A stretch of 64,000 bases of DNA from Aptenodytes patagonicus (Eukaryota > Chordata > Aves > Sphenisciformes > Spheniscidae). The notes below the pieces were generated by a model. The model saw only the letters and a list, made by a program, of their open reading frames with translations. It searched no databases and was not told the origin of the DNA. Position numbers and translations under genes: made by a program. Below are positions 23,637 to 35,745 of the stretch, in pieces; position 1 is the stretch's first letter; every line of letters begins with the position of its first letter. The DNA is taken from assembly GCF_965638725.1 (NCBI RefSeq), contig NC_134950.1, forward strand, positions 145,877,636 through 145,941,635, read 5' to 3'.

Positions 23637-26600
23637 ATGTTGGCGGGCGCTGAGGAGATGCTGAGCCTGATGGAGGTCGGCGGGTCCCTGCTGGAGCGGG
23701 TGGCCGTCGGCAACCCTCTCTCCCTGGTGCTGGCCGCCTCCGCCTTCGCGCTGAGCCTCGGCTACCTGTTCCAGCTGGGTTACCGGCGCCACGTCGGGTC
23801 CGACCAGAGGGTAGGCGCTGGGGGACGCGCGGAGCCTCGGGCCGCCCGCGGCGGGGCTCGGGAGAGGCGATGGGCCGGGGAAGGGGACCCGGTAGGCCGC
23901 CGCCGCCCTCCCACGGGCGGGGTGGTCACCGCGGGGCGACCGCGGGGGAGAGGGAGAGGGCCGGCGGGAGCCGGGCGGCCTTCCTTCAGGGTGCGGACGG
24001 GGGAGCAGCGGTGCACTCACCTCTGGACAGCCCTTGGGGAGCGCAGAGAAACGGGCGGTAAAATCCAAGCGTGCGGGAGTAGGCTCTGGCGAGCGAGGAG
24101 CGTTCCTAGCACCTCCCCAGGGACGGTTTCTGAGGGGGATGTTGCACTGGCTTGTCCCTTCGCCCAGCTGGTTGGTACCACATGAAGCAGAGGTGCTTAG
24201 GTTTTGTAGAGGCAAAGGCCGTGCCCGGTACTATTTCATCAGTGCAGCTTAAAAGGAGGCTCCCACCTACGTATGAAACTCGTTGCTAAACTGAGGTTGA
24301 TGCTCTGGGGGGACTGTTTAACAAATCGTCAACACGGTTTTGTTTCTGACTGCCTTCTCTCCAATTGCAGTATCTTCGTGCTTTGCTTTCAGAGGCAGGT
24401 TAGCAAGAATCTTAATCGTATGCATCTTATTTTAACCTCTGCTGCTTTTAAATGTGGCTCACGGTTACTCTATCTAAAAAAATAATCCGTTGTCCAAAAG
24501 CTGGCCTTTTCACGAAAAAGTTTAAACAAAACATGTCTAAAGCCTCCCCTGTGTTTAGTTTTATGTAAATGGACATGGTCTTATTACTGTCCGAAGAAAA
24601 GTCAATATTTATTTTTCTCTTTCTTCCTCAGAAATACCCACCTTATATTTCATCAAGCATCCCTTTCCTTGGACATGCAATTGCATTTGGAAAAAGTCCC
24701 GTTGAATTTTTGGAAAATGCTTATGACAAGGTACATTTTCCTACATAACTGGCTGAGCATATGCTGAAATATTTTTGTGTATCTATTAAGTTCTCTATCT
24801 GTAGCCTGTTTAAAAGCAGTTAATTCTCATTTACCACCTCGAATATGGAATGGAGTGTGCAGAGTAGGCTCTGGTTTCTTCAGATCTCTTTATGTACATT
24901 GTTGTTAGAGAAATAGTTTTTTCTGAGATATCTCTTGTGATTCAGATTTAAAAAAATATGTCTGTGTATTTGGGTAATGCTCATAGCTGAATCACAAGTT
25001 AATTAAAAAGCCATTTTCATGACGTTATTTCTTGCCTTAATTGGGGACTTTTAATCTCACTCTTTACTAATCTGTGACTGGGCTGGAATGTAGCCGACCA
25101 CCTCTGTAGGCAATTTGATGAATGTTAAGGCCCTCTCCAATATTAAAAGGGCTGGTGTATAAAACCTCAGTAGGTTTTATACTATAACAGCCCAAAAGAA
25201 ATGGACTAAGGCAGTAGAGCCTTAAATGAAATAAGGTTTATTGATCTGTTTCACGTTGTCTAAAACATAAGCTTAAATCCTAGCTTGGTTAGCTTAGAGA
25301 AAGCCGAATTTAGTATGTGAAGATCTGCTGGAGATGACCTTTGAACTTTAAAATCTTACTTGCTCTTAATTACCTATGCAAAACTCCAAATCCAGATTTT
25401 TTTGAGACAGTGTTTGTAGATTACTGGAGGCTGTATGTGCTCTCATCTCCCTGCTAGTTTTTGTAGTGTAATTGATCTTTTATTTACACTTTTTAAACTA
25501 AATGGTTTTAAAATGTGCAAGATCATGTGTGTTCGTTATAATGTTAGATATCACTAGTAAGTATATTGAGAACAGAATTTAAATGTGGTTTAAAATATTT
25601 ATATCTTTATTAAGTCTCTAGACACTTAGGAGACTAAGTGATGTATGGAAGCCTGTACACAGATATGGATTTAATGATTTGTGTTTTTCTTATTTAAAAT
25701 AAACTGGTTTTGTTTTTCTCTCTTAGTATGGACCTGTATTCAGTTTCACTATGGTTGGCAAGACATTCACATACTTACTGGGTAGTGACGCTGCTGCTCT
25801 ACTCTTCAATAGTAAAAATGAAGATTTGAATGCAGAAGATGTTTACTCTCGGTTAACTACACCAGTTTTTGGCAAGGGAGTTGCCTATGATGTCCCTAAT
25901 ACGGTATGTATTTTGAGTAGAAAAGTAGCATAATTTAAATTCTGAGTAGACAGCCCTGAGCTCCTGTCTCTGTATGATGGGGTTGTCTGTTCATGAGCAA
26001 TTCTGGCAGCGAGGCATAGTGCAGTTGGTAAATCGTCTCAGTTGGATAATCGAGACTGAACATGGTTAGGTTGCTTTATTCATGACCTGGCCATTTGTCA
26101 GTCTGGATGCTCTTTTTTGTTCGTGAAACCATCTAATCCCACCATAGAGGGAAAACTAGTAAGTGAGCCTCTTTTTCCTTCCCTTACAGCATGCCACTGA
26201 CTGCCGTTTACTTTTCCCTTACAAGCAACTTTAGGTCTTCCTTCTGAGAGAGCTTTAAGAGTGATAATTTTTCATTTATGCCACGCCAAATCTAGATACA
26301 GGAGTATTAATTTGACAATTTGCACTACAAGGTTTGTCTTGCTTGGACAAAAATCAGTCTGTATATGTTTGCAGAATACAGTCTGCATGGGTCTGGAAGC
26401 ACAGTGGCTGTGTCATGTGGCATTGTTTCCAAGCTTAGCATCGGCTGCTTTCTTGTTTGTGTGTGTTTGTCACGACAGACTCTTGAACTGCAGAAGCCAC
26501 CTTTTCCATGGACAGACTTGCTCCACTGGGACTTTGTATTCATAGAATCATGGGATCATTAAGGTTGGAAAAGACCTCTAAGATCATCGAGTGCTTCACC

Positions 26601-29600
26601 ACCCTCATTGTAAAAAATTTCTTCCTTATCCCTACTCTAAATCTACCCTCTTTTAGTTTAAAACCATTACCCCTTGTTCTATCGCAACAGGCCCTGCTAA
26701 AAAATCTGTCCCCATCTTTCTTACAAGTCCCCTTTAAGTATTGAAAGGCCACAATAAGGTCTCCCTGGAGCCTTCTCCTCTCCAGGCTGAACAACCCCAA
26801 CTCTCTCAGCCTTTCTTCATAGGAGAGGTGTTCCATCCTCCTGACCATTTTCGTGGCCCTCTTCTGGACCCACTCCAACAGGTCCGTGTCTTTCTTACGC
26901 TGAGGGCTCCAGAGCTGGACGCAGTACTCCAGGTGGGGTCTCACCAGAGCAGAGTAGAGGGGCAGAATCACCTCCCTCGACCTGCTGGCCACGCTTCTTT
27001 TGATGCAGCCCAGGATACGATTGGCCTTCTGGGCTGCGAGCGCACATTGTCTGCTCATGTCCAGCTTTTCATCCACCAGTACCCCCAAGTCCTTCTCGGC
27101 AGGGCTGCTCCCAATCCCTTCATCCCCCAGCCTGTATTGATACCAGGGGTTGCCCTGACCCCGGTGCAGGACCTTGCACTTGGCCTTGTTGAACCTCATG
27201 AGGTTCACACAGGCCCACTTCTCGAGCTTGTCCAGGTCCCTCTGGATGGCATCCCGTCCCTCTGGCGTGTCGACCGCACCACTCAGCTTGGTGTCATCTG
27301 CAAACTTCCTGAGGGTGTGCTCCATCCCACTGTCTATGTCACTGATGAAGATATTAAACAGTACTGGTCCCAATACCACCCCTGAGGGCCATCACTTGTC
27401 ACCAATCTCCATCTGGACATTGAGCCATTGACCACTACCCTCTGGGTGCGACCATCCAACCAATTCCTCACCCACCGGACAGTCCACCCATCAAATCCAT
27501 ACCTCTCCAGTTTAGAGAGAAGGCTGTTGTGGGGGACTGTGTCAAAAGGCCTTACAGAAGTCCAGATAGATGACATCCAGAGCATCTACTGGGAAGGCAT
27601 TTAGAGAGCCGTTCAAACTTTCATTGGCATTCTACCATTGATGGATCACCCAGAACTTCTTTTTGAGGCTCCTTTCTCTCGGCTCAAGCTGCTAAGTCTC
27701 TGTCTCTTCAGTCTGACAGTGACTTTCAGTCATGTGTTTAGAAGAACCACCCCTTACTCTTTAAAAGGAAGAAGTTACTTATTTACCAGTAGTTCTGGTA
27801 ATTGTTAATATGCATAGTCTATATAACAACTCATATTCGCTCTCTGACTCCTCCCTCCAAGCCTCTTGCAGATAGTTTTGTGTTGAGAGGAGCTGAAATG
27901 GCAGAGGATGTGTTCACTCCTGTGTGTCATTCCTGTCTCCATCAACCTGGAGATGGAGATGGACTAGCAAGTTGCAAGGGAAAATGTGCTTGTTTCTCTG
28001 CTCTGTGGCATGTGTACCCTCTGATAGACTGATGGAGTCCCCACTGCATTCTGAAAACAGACGTTTCTAGGGAGTAACCTTTCCTCTTAGGCCTTTTGTT
28101 TTGTGAGTAACTTCACAGTACGCGCAGAGCCCTTGGTGGGAAGACAATTTTTAGTGTGTTGCTCATGGTATAGTGCAGACCCATAGGGCATATGCCCTAA
28201 TTCATAATTAGGGCTTAAAATTCATTGAATAATTTTCTTGAGTAGATGTCCTGTCAATCCATTGAACGGTTCTCATCTAATAATGGGCTTTTTACCAGTA
28301 GGTTTGTTAGCTATGAGTATACAAAGAAAAAGAGGAAAAGGTGAGAAGGACGTGAAGCTCACCATTTTCCTAGGAAGCAGTTTGCTTCCTGCTTCTGTGT
28401 CCGACTTCCTGGGCAGTGAGATCAGAGGGCCGTGTAAAAGAAAGGTGCAGCTCTGGACCAGAGGTAAGGTGTTACTGCACGAGAGAAGACAGATGCTCTG
28501 GGGGAGAGAAAGCAAGGAGGCCACGTAACAAAGAACACAGGCTGAATCCAGACTTTGCAAGGACAGGTCCAATTACGTTTGTGATTATGTATCTATCATC
28601 TGAAGTGCGTTCCATATTTCAATCTTAAATGCTTCTTGTATCTTCAGGGCTAAAGTTTAACAAAGATACTAAAATTATTTTTTGTTTTGGTACTGCAAAA
28701 GAGAGAATTGTAGCTCCCTTCAGCTAGCATTTTACTTGGATGTTACTTGGATGTTTTTTGCTTGAAAAACGAAGGTAAAAACTGGGCTATTACCTATTAT
28801 TTAAATTTGAGTATCTGTTGTACCCTGCAGTCCTAATCATAATCTCTTTTCACTTCCGTATGGTCTTATAGTACAAATGATAATACGTTGTTAATTACAT
28901 TAATATGATGATCCGTGTACTGATTGCTTTTTCTGTCTTGGTTCCTCTAGGTATTTTTGGAACAAAAGAAGATGCTCAAAACTGGGCTAAATATTGCCCA
29001 GTTTAAACAGCATGTATCTGTGATTGAAGAAGAAACAAAGGAGTATTTCAAAGCATGGGGAGAGAGTGGAGAAAAAAGTAAGCAAGATCAGATGCATTTT
29101 TCCTCTGATTTTCTGGGAAGGAATTAAGGCAAATGCAGTATGTTTTTGTAAATGATTTACTGCAATATTAATATTTTGCTTGAAAAACAAAAGCAAGCTT
29201 TCGTTTGCTTTTGCTTTCTTAGTCAGCTTATAGAGAGTATACCTGTTGCCTGGCTGAGTCGTGCTCGTTTTGCATGATATGAGTCAGCTCAGCATAACCA
29301 CTTCTTAGTCCCTAGGAAAAGATACTGCTCTGACTTCCCAGAGTCTGTGTCAGAGATCTTAGCTCAGGGATCTTCTACACTGAAAAACTGCATCCTCAAT
29401 GCCGTTATGGTTACGTTAGTGATCTAAGTGGAATTCCTCCCTTATTTCCCACCTGTCTTTCCCAACTAGCCTGCTAGACATAGCCCATCACCATTGTTGC
29501 AAGCCCACAGTGGCATAACAGTGTCAGAAATATTATTTATTTAAACATATATATTTAAATATTTAACATTTATATGATATATAATACTTATGTATTAATA

Positions 29601-32600
29601 TATTTATTCAGTAAGTATATAATTTATATTATATATAATAGTAATATGAGAATATATAATTTTATATTTAAATGTATAAATATTATTATATAAAAATAAT
29701 TCAGTGAGCAGCAAAACTAACTGGTTTCCCATGGATTTGGATTTCCATGGTTAAGTTTTTGTATGACTTCTTTTATATTTATTAAGGATTGAGCTCGTGC
29801 TGCATGGCTTGCTTTGGAAGGATTACTCGCTCTCCTAGAAAAATTTCTAGAAAGAAATACCTTAGAAAAAAGTTGTTGAAATCAGCAATCTAATTAAAAA
29901 GTTGTTTGAAGAGAGACCTGATAGAGAGACAGAAATTTAAAATTAGATGCTTCATTCTCCTAGTAAAACAATCTAAAACTCTATTTAAAATTATTAATCT
30001 GTGTCCAGTTACTTAAAATAAAGAATATCCTGTAAAAAATAACATCTCACCTGAAGTGCATCTTCAGTAACGTTTTTCAAATCTCTCCTCAGACCTGTTT
30101 GAAGCCTTTTCAGAACTTATCATTTTGACAGCAAGTCACTGCTTACATGGGAAAGAAGTAAGAAGCTTACTGAATGAGAAGGTGGCTCAGCTGTATGCCG
30201 ATTTGGATGGGGGTTTTACTCATGCTGCCTGGCTTCTGCCAGGCTGGCTACCTCTGCCGAGCTTCAGGTACCAGAATAACAGATGAAGCAACTAACTTCC
30301 GGATTTTATCTAAATGTCTTTTTGTTTGGTCCTGCCCCCCCCCCGCCCCTTATTTCTTGTTTGTAAGCTATTCTAGACATCCCAATAAATCCTTATAAGC
30401 ATATTATGCGTTCCTTTGTATAAAATTGCTAATAGAAGTGTTTTGAATTGCAGACGTCGAGATCGAGCACACAAAGAAATAAAGAATATTTTCTACAAGG
30501 TTATCCAGAAACGTCGAAAGTCTGAGGAAAAGGAAGATGACATGCTCCAAACTCTACTTGATGCTTCATACAAGTAAGGAAAGGGTTTGAAGACTGTCAT
30601 TTATAGATGTTTTACTTTAGCTTCGAGCTCTTCAGTTAGAACTATTTACCAAAAAATAAGAAGTATTCCCTCATGTTCTGAGTTGTTTTTGTTGCCAGCA
30701 ATTGGTCCTAGCTGTATTCTTACAAACAGCTTAAAAACTTCACTTGTAAATGGTTATTTAGATTCCTGAGATTTTCATCAGTGGTCACGAGGTTGCTGCT
30801 TTGCTCTTTGCTGGCTGTTCAGTAATCATTTTCTTCAAGGCTCCTAGAGAGTCTCTCTCCCTCTGTTCTCCCTTCTCCCTACCCCTAGATCCTTTGCTGC
30901 TCCATTTAGAGTAGGCAACAAAAGAGAAGAAGGGGAAAGTAGTACATTAGAAGAATTTGTAAATACTGCCATAACTGGAAACCTGATCAAATGAAGCTCT
31001 AACATAACACCCTTCAACCTAGGGATGGCCGCCCGCTGACAGATGATGAAATTGCTGGAATGCTTATTGGGTTGCTCCTGGCGGGGCAGCACACGTCCTC
31101 CACCACCAGTGCCTGGCTTGGCTTCTTCATAGCCAGAGACAAATCAATACAGGAACAGTGCTACGCAGAACAAAAAGCAGTTTGTGGGGATGACTTGCCA
31201 CCATTAACTTATGACCGGGTCTGTATGTTACATTATTCTTGCTGGTTTTTTTTTTTACACTTTTAGATGCTTATTAAAAAAAACAACCAACCAACCAACC
31301 ACACCCCCACCCCCAAAACATGAAATGTAGTCCTATGCTTTGTGTTAAAATAATAATCTGGCACAGTTGCTTTGCAATAACACTGTTTGCCAATATATCG
31401 CCTCCATCTCCTCCTCTCCAAGTAAATTTTCAGCTTGCTCCTTTTTTTTTTTAATCAGTGTTGATTAGATATTGTAGAAACTGTTATTTCCTTATTTAAG
31501 AAATGATAGTTCTGTAGAGGAGGAAGATCCTCATATTCCCACTGAGGAAAGAGATGCAGTGTGACCTTGTTCTTTAATTAGGCATCAGGAAACACTCGTG
31601 AGACAGATTAGTAAGAAACTAGTCGTAATTGATTGCACTGGTCAGATTTTTTCCTTCTTAATTGAATCAAATGAAAAAAAACAAAACCAAACTATCAGGG
31701 TAGCTACTGAAGTACATGTAAATATGAGGTGCTTACTCTTTGATTTAAAAAAAAAAAAGTTTTTAAATGGTATAGAATACCATTTTGTTTGTGTTGAACA
31801 AACTTGGCTATATTTTGATACATCATTTTCTCTGTATTTTCAGCTCAAGGATCTCAGTTTGCTGGATCGCTGCCTGAAAGAAACTTTAAGGCTTAGACCT
31901 CCTATAATGACCATGATGAGGATGGCCAAAACTCCCCAGGTGAGTACACTTGTTGGAGCTAACTTCACTTCAGTAGAACGGGGCTGGAAAAGGCCAGGTG
32001 GGGGGGTATCCCGGTTGGCAGAAGCAAAAACACGGGTGAGCAGTGTTTGCTGGCAGGGATGAAAGCTCATGGCATCCTGGGGTTGTATCAGTGGGAGTGT
32101 AGCCAGTGTTGACTGAGGAAAGCAATTAATACCTTGAACTTAATAGTTGTTACCTTCATCTGGAATTATGTTGGTCCAGTTTAGGACCCCTCCGTCCCCC
32201 CAGTAATCAAGATGTTGGTGAAGTGAAGCAAGCAGAGGGCCACCAAGGTGGTAATGAGTTGCAGCAGCACTTGTCCTGGGAGGAGAGGCTGAAGGAACAG
32301 GGCTTGTTGAGCCGGGAGAAGGGAAGGCTCTGAGGTGCCCTAGTAACAGCCACTTGCAGTCTTATTCAGCAAAACTGACCCTTTTTCGCTATCGGCCTCA
32401 CTTGCATTCTTAGTTTGGTGCTACCATTTAAAAATTTTTTTTGTTTGTTTGTTAGCTATTAAAAATATGTGGCAATCTTGGAAAAATGTGGCTTGCACTT
32501 AATACAATACAAGCTAGGTGAATCTGAAAGAAAATTTGCTGTTTGTACAAATAAGATAGAAAGTCAATAATAACTTTTAAATAACTTTTTAAAAATAACT

Positions 32601-33896
32601 TTTTAAAAGAATGTCCCTCCATGACAAAAGCTTTCAACAAGTTTTAAGTTCATTCATTTTTTAAAAACTCCTTCTGTAGAATTGCTAGCCTTGTTAAAGC
32701 AGCTGAAAGGTTCCTGCAACTACGTGAATATTGTGTCCTGTACAATTAAAACAATAAAGTACTGGGCTGCATTAATTTTAAATGAGCTTAGCCAAAATCT
32801 CTTTTGAAATTCAAGCCTCATGATACAGCACTTCAGGTAACACTTCAAAAAGAAAAACGGAGAGATTTTGTGATGTGTGGGGTCTTGCCTCTTGTCTTGT
32901 AGACTGTTGCTGGATATAGTATCCCCCCCGGCCATCAGGTCTGTGTATCTCCCACTGTTAACCACAGACTCAGGGACTCCTGGAAGGATGCTCTAGACTT
33001 CAAGCCTGACCGGTATCTCCAAGATAACCCAGCAGCTGGAGAGAAGTTTGCGTACGTTCCATTTGGTGCTGGTGAGTAAGAAAAGGCAGCGCCTTCCTGC
33101 GTGATTGTGTACTGAAGTGGCTCATACTGATCGTCTCGTACAGCACCTCCCCACGCTGTAGCATCTGAGGTGGTATTTTTTCTTTCTACTGCTGCCTGGA
33201 AGCTTTCTACTGTGAAAGTGCCGTTAAAAGAATGAAGTCGATAGTTTTGCATTGGTAGTAGCTGTGTATCGTTCAGAGTAGCAATCAAAGCAAATCTTTA
33301 GGTTAGCACGTGTGAGATTTGACTCTTTGTAAGTCAAGGTAAAAACCTGGTAATACAAAGTCAGTTTAAGGCAGAGCAAAAATCTGCATAGAGTCATAAC
33401 TGCCAAAACAGTTTGCAAGTATCACCACAATATGGTTATAGTTGATACCTTTTCTCAGTGTTGCAAAACTTCTCTGGTGATACATAAATTAACGCTTTCT
33501 GATGAGGACAGAACACCACGATCTCATCCAAATTACTTGGTCTGTTTTATGCAGTGACAGCTTATAAAGACACGACTGTGATGGAGGTACGTAAGGGTGT
33601 ACGTGCAGCAAGAAAAGAAGCAATTACTGTCCACATAAGATTTTTTAAAGTTAGCTTGTTGTCGAAGGTCATTTAATAAGTAAGTATTCTAACTGCTTTT
33701 TATGGCTTTCCTTCTAGGCCGTCATCGCTGCATTGGAGAAAACTTTGCTTATGTTCAGATTAAGACTATTTGGTCTACTTTGCTTCGTTTGTATGAATTT
33801 GATCTCATCAATGACTATTTTCCGACTATAAATTACACAACAATGATACACACACCTAATAACCCCATTATCAGATATAAGAGGAGGTCACTGTAA
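23637..33896 (+). CDS. CYP51A1: CYP51A1, lanosterol 14-alpha-demethylase, complete, 10 exons, 503 aa
   Basis: Cytochrome P450 of the ER membrane that removes the 14-alpha methyl group of (dihydro)lanosterol in cholesterol synthesis, with electrons from POR. Exons: 23637-23810, 24632-24730, 25727-25903, 28951-29077, 30093-30267, 30454-30573, 31023-31218, 31844-31939, 32903-33071, 33718-33896. All splice sites are GT/AG and the 1512-nt frame is unbroken. The N-terminal membrane anchor is at residues 28-48. The I-helix motif AGQHTSST is at 311-318, ExxR at 369-372, and the heme loop FGAGRHRCIG has Cys449 (codon 33729-33731). The product aligns with human CYP51A1 throughout exons 2-10; only exon 1 diverges. 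The first ATG has a poor context (C at -3), and Met8 is an alternative start. The last codon of exon 7 encodes Arg where human has Gln, next to a weak donor (GTCTGT). Confidence 0.97.
23811..25726 (+). other. CYP51A1 introns 1 and 2
   Basis: Intron 1 (23811-24631) starts inside the CpG island. Intron 2 (24731-25726) is A/T-rich. No repeats or RNAs were recognised. Confidence 0.6.
25904..28950 (+). other. CYP51A1 intron 3, carrying a CR1 LINE
   Basis: The longest intron of the gene (3.0 kb). About one third is the antisense CR1 listed separately; the remainder shows nothing I recognise. Confidence 0.7.
26538..27605 (-). mobile_element. CR1 LINE, 5'-truncated, with broken reverse-transcriptase ORF
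   Basis: The minus strand encodes the C-terminal part of CR1 ORF2. It shows KAFDTVPHN-like sequence near 27540, the catalytic FADDTKL motif at 27284-27304, and the usual C-terminal ending ([15 protein letters not shown]). The copy ends, at the plus-strand left side, in the CR1 3' terminus (catagaatcatgggatca at about 26541). At least two frameshifts, near 27380 and 27550, break the frame, so it is dead. The 5' end is truncated near 27605, as is normal for CR1. It lies antisense in CYP51A1 intron 3. Confidence 0.93.
29078..30092 (+). other. CYP51A1 intron 4
   Basis: A 1.0 kb intron that holds the A/T island at 29525-29702; otherwise nothing recognised. Confidence 0.6.
29525..29702. repeat. 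A+T-only low-complexity island in CYP51A1 intron 4
   Basis: About 175 bases made almost wholly of A and T, with repeated ATATATTTAAAT-like runs. Many self-complementary stretches could pair. No coding content. Confidence 0.8.
31219..32902 (+). other. CYP51A1 introns 7 and 8 around exon 8
   Basis: Intron 7 (31219-31843) has an (AACC)n-like patch and poly-C near 31285-31316 and A/T runs. Intron 8 (31940-32902) contains a small CR1 fragment. No other features. Confidence 0.6.
32190..32345 (+). mobile_element. CR1 fragment in CYP51A1 intron 8
   Basis: The stretch AGAGGGCCACCAAGGTGGT, then GGAGAGGCTGAAGGAACAGG and GGGAGAAGGGAAGGCTC, matches in plus sense the CR1 ORF2 C-terminal coding segment seen in the larger copy at 26538-27605. 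It is short, truncated at both ends and non-coding. Confidence 0.75.
33072..33717 (+). other. CYP51A1 intron 9, splitting the heme-binding loop
   Basis: A 646-base intron that falls inside the heme loop, between Ala444 and Arg446, splitting the Gly445 codon. Nothing else recognised; the minus-strand frames here have no known match. Confidence 0.6.
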
Positions 33897-33975
33897 ATTC
33901 TGGAGCTGAAACCTTACTTATTTAAGTTGTGTAAGCTAACAGACTTTTGAATAAAATTGTGACAAAATGAGTGGC
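33897..33975 (+). terminator. CYP51A1: CYP51A1 3'UTR and proximal poly(A) signal
   Basis: AATAAA at 33950-33955, 54 bases after the stop codon, gives a very short 3'UTR. A weaker ATTAAA at 34805-34810 could give a longer form of about 0.9 kb. Confidence 0.6.
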
Positions 33976-35227
33976 AAATGGGAACTGTTGCATCTACTGT
34001 TAGGAAAGCAACAATAATCCATCCAGTGCAAAGTTTTTGCATCTATTTTGTTTGCCCGCACCATTTAATGCTGCTGTGTATAATTGCTTGTTCTACAAAT
34101 TTCTCATTGCATTTTTAAAGAAAAAGTGTCTTTTCTATTGGTATAACACTTTTAAGGTGCATGCCAACTCTTTAAAGTGAAGAAATAAGTCATTTCTGTA
34201 AAAGGAACTCTGCTTTTGAAAAATGGTTGAAGATTACTTTTCCCCAGATGACAAGGGGTAAGACTGTACCTTACCTCTGCATCCAGTTACAGTAAATCCG
34301 TCAGGGAACGGGCACTGAGGGGGAATGTACTTGGCGGCACCCTACCTTTGATATTTGTGATTCTGTTCCAAGCGAACTAGGTATGGGTCTTGGCCGATTC
34401 TTGGAGGTGCCCGCATGCTTATTTAAAAAAATGTTACTGTATGGCCGAGTAGCAGGCAGACTACAAAATGTTCACAGAGAAGTCTTTTCTGAGAATAAAC
34501 AATTTAAATGTCTAACTCGAAGCAGCTGTGAAATGCTTAGGTTCAGAAAGCAACAATTTTCTAAAAATACTTCTGAAAGTAGTGATCTCTGGAAGCTTGA
34601 TGTAAGCATGAAAAGTAACAATATGATGATACAAGCAACGTTAATTCTGTAAATAACACGTTCATGTATAAAACAGTCACAAACTAAGTGAAATAGCTGA
34701 ATATTGTCCCCCTTTGTACTGACTCATGCAGGATTGTTACATGGTGTTTGCTTCAAGAGTGGTGATGAGAAGTGGTAATGAGCTCTGGCTCACAGGAACT
34801 TTGAATTAAATTTATAAACAAACCTCTTGTGGAAATTTTCTGTGCTCAACCCTGTCAATTCTGAAAAGATTTTCTAAGTAAATCTGTAATAGGCTCCTTT
34901 CGGTCGGTCATGCAAAGAGCTTCCCCCCCTTCATCAGTGCTTACGGCAGCAAGGGCTTTGCCCCATCTTTCCTGCTCTCAACTCGGGTATAACTGTTACA
35001 AAACCTTGTGTTTGTGTTGGTCACAGCAACTGAGGGAGTGCAGTATCTTCCCTTCCAGCCCCGTCAGATGTGACCAGGGTCTTCAGAAACCAAGCTTGTA
35101 CCTGTCCTCTCGTCTCATTAGTAGCAGCGTTTTGGAATCTAAAAAGTAAAGCTGCAGCCACCACGAGTAGGAGGAGTGCAGGTAGGAGCAACCTTTTCAG
35201 TGTGAATAAGGGAATGGTTCTTCAGTT
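33976..35227. other. Region between the convergent CYP51A1 and AKAP9 ends
   Basis: About 1.25 kb without recognised repeats or genes. Part may be a longer CYP51A1 3'UTR. Confidence 0.5.
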
Positions 35228-35745
35228 AAAAGCATGAAGTCATCTTTATTTCAGTACTTTGACAAAATACCCATAAAATTCAAAACTTCTACCATTACAA
35301 AAATAGGTCTCTACAAGTGATATTCTGTCTGCGCTGCCAGTAGCAACTATTACGAGTCATGTAACTTCAGTAGCCTTGCCAGAAAAAGTGCAAGTAAACT
35401 TTGCTGAATGTAGCTCGATTTCATTAATACACAAGTTTCATCTTTGCACCCTTTTGATAAATACACACTTCATAAGTTAATCATTTAAATTAGCATTCCA
35501 CAAATATACATGTAATTTAATGGTGGTTTTTTTTGTTTTTGTTTTTCTCCTCATGAACACAAAGTGCCTATATACAGAAATCAGTCTGTGTGGGTGTGCC
35601 AGGATGGAACTGTATACAATCGTATAGCTGTGTTCACATTGGTCCCACAATATACACATTATACAAAAGCACAGAAAGAGCACAGATTTACAGAAGGCAA
35701 TCCATTAACATCACTGCCAGTGATGGAGATGTTGAAAGGGTATTA
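35228..35745 (-). other. AKAP9: AKAP9 3'UTR with poly(A) signal
   Basis: Downstream of the AKAP9 stop on the minus strand. TTTATT at 35245-35250 is AATAAA on that strand, giving a 3'UTR of about 0.5 kb. Confidence 0.6.

Noticed and set aside
23031-24215. 394-aa open frame on the minus strand opposite CYP51A1 exon 1
   Set aside because: Composition is that of a CpG-island shadow, and it overlaps a verified exon on the other strand with no similarity of its own.
26741-27431. 214-aa open frame on the plus strand
   Set aside because: It is the complement of the CR1 reverse-transcriptase frame, which is the real (dead) coding strand.
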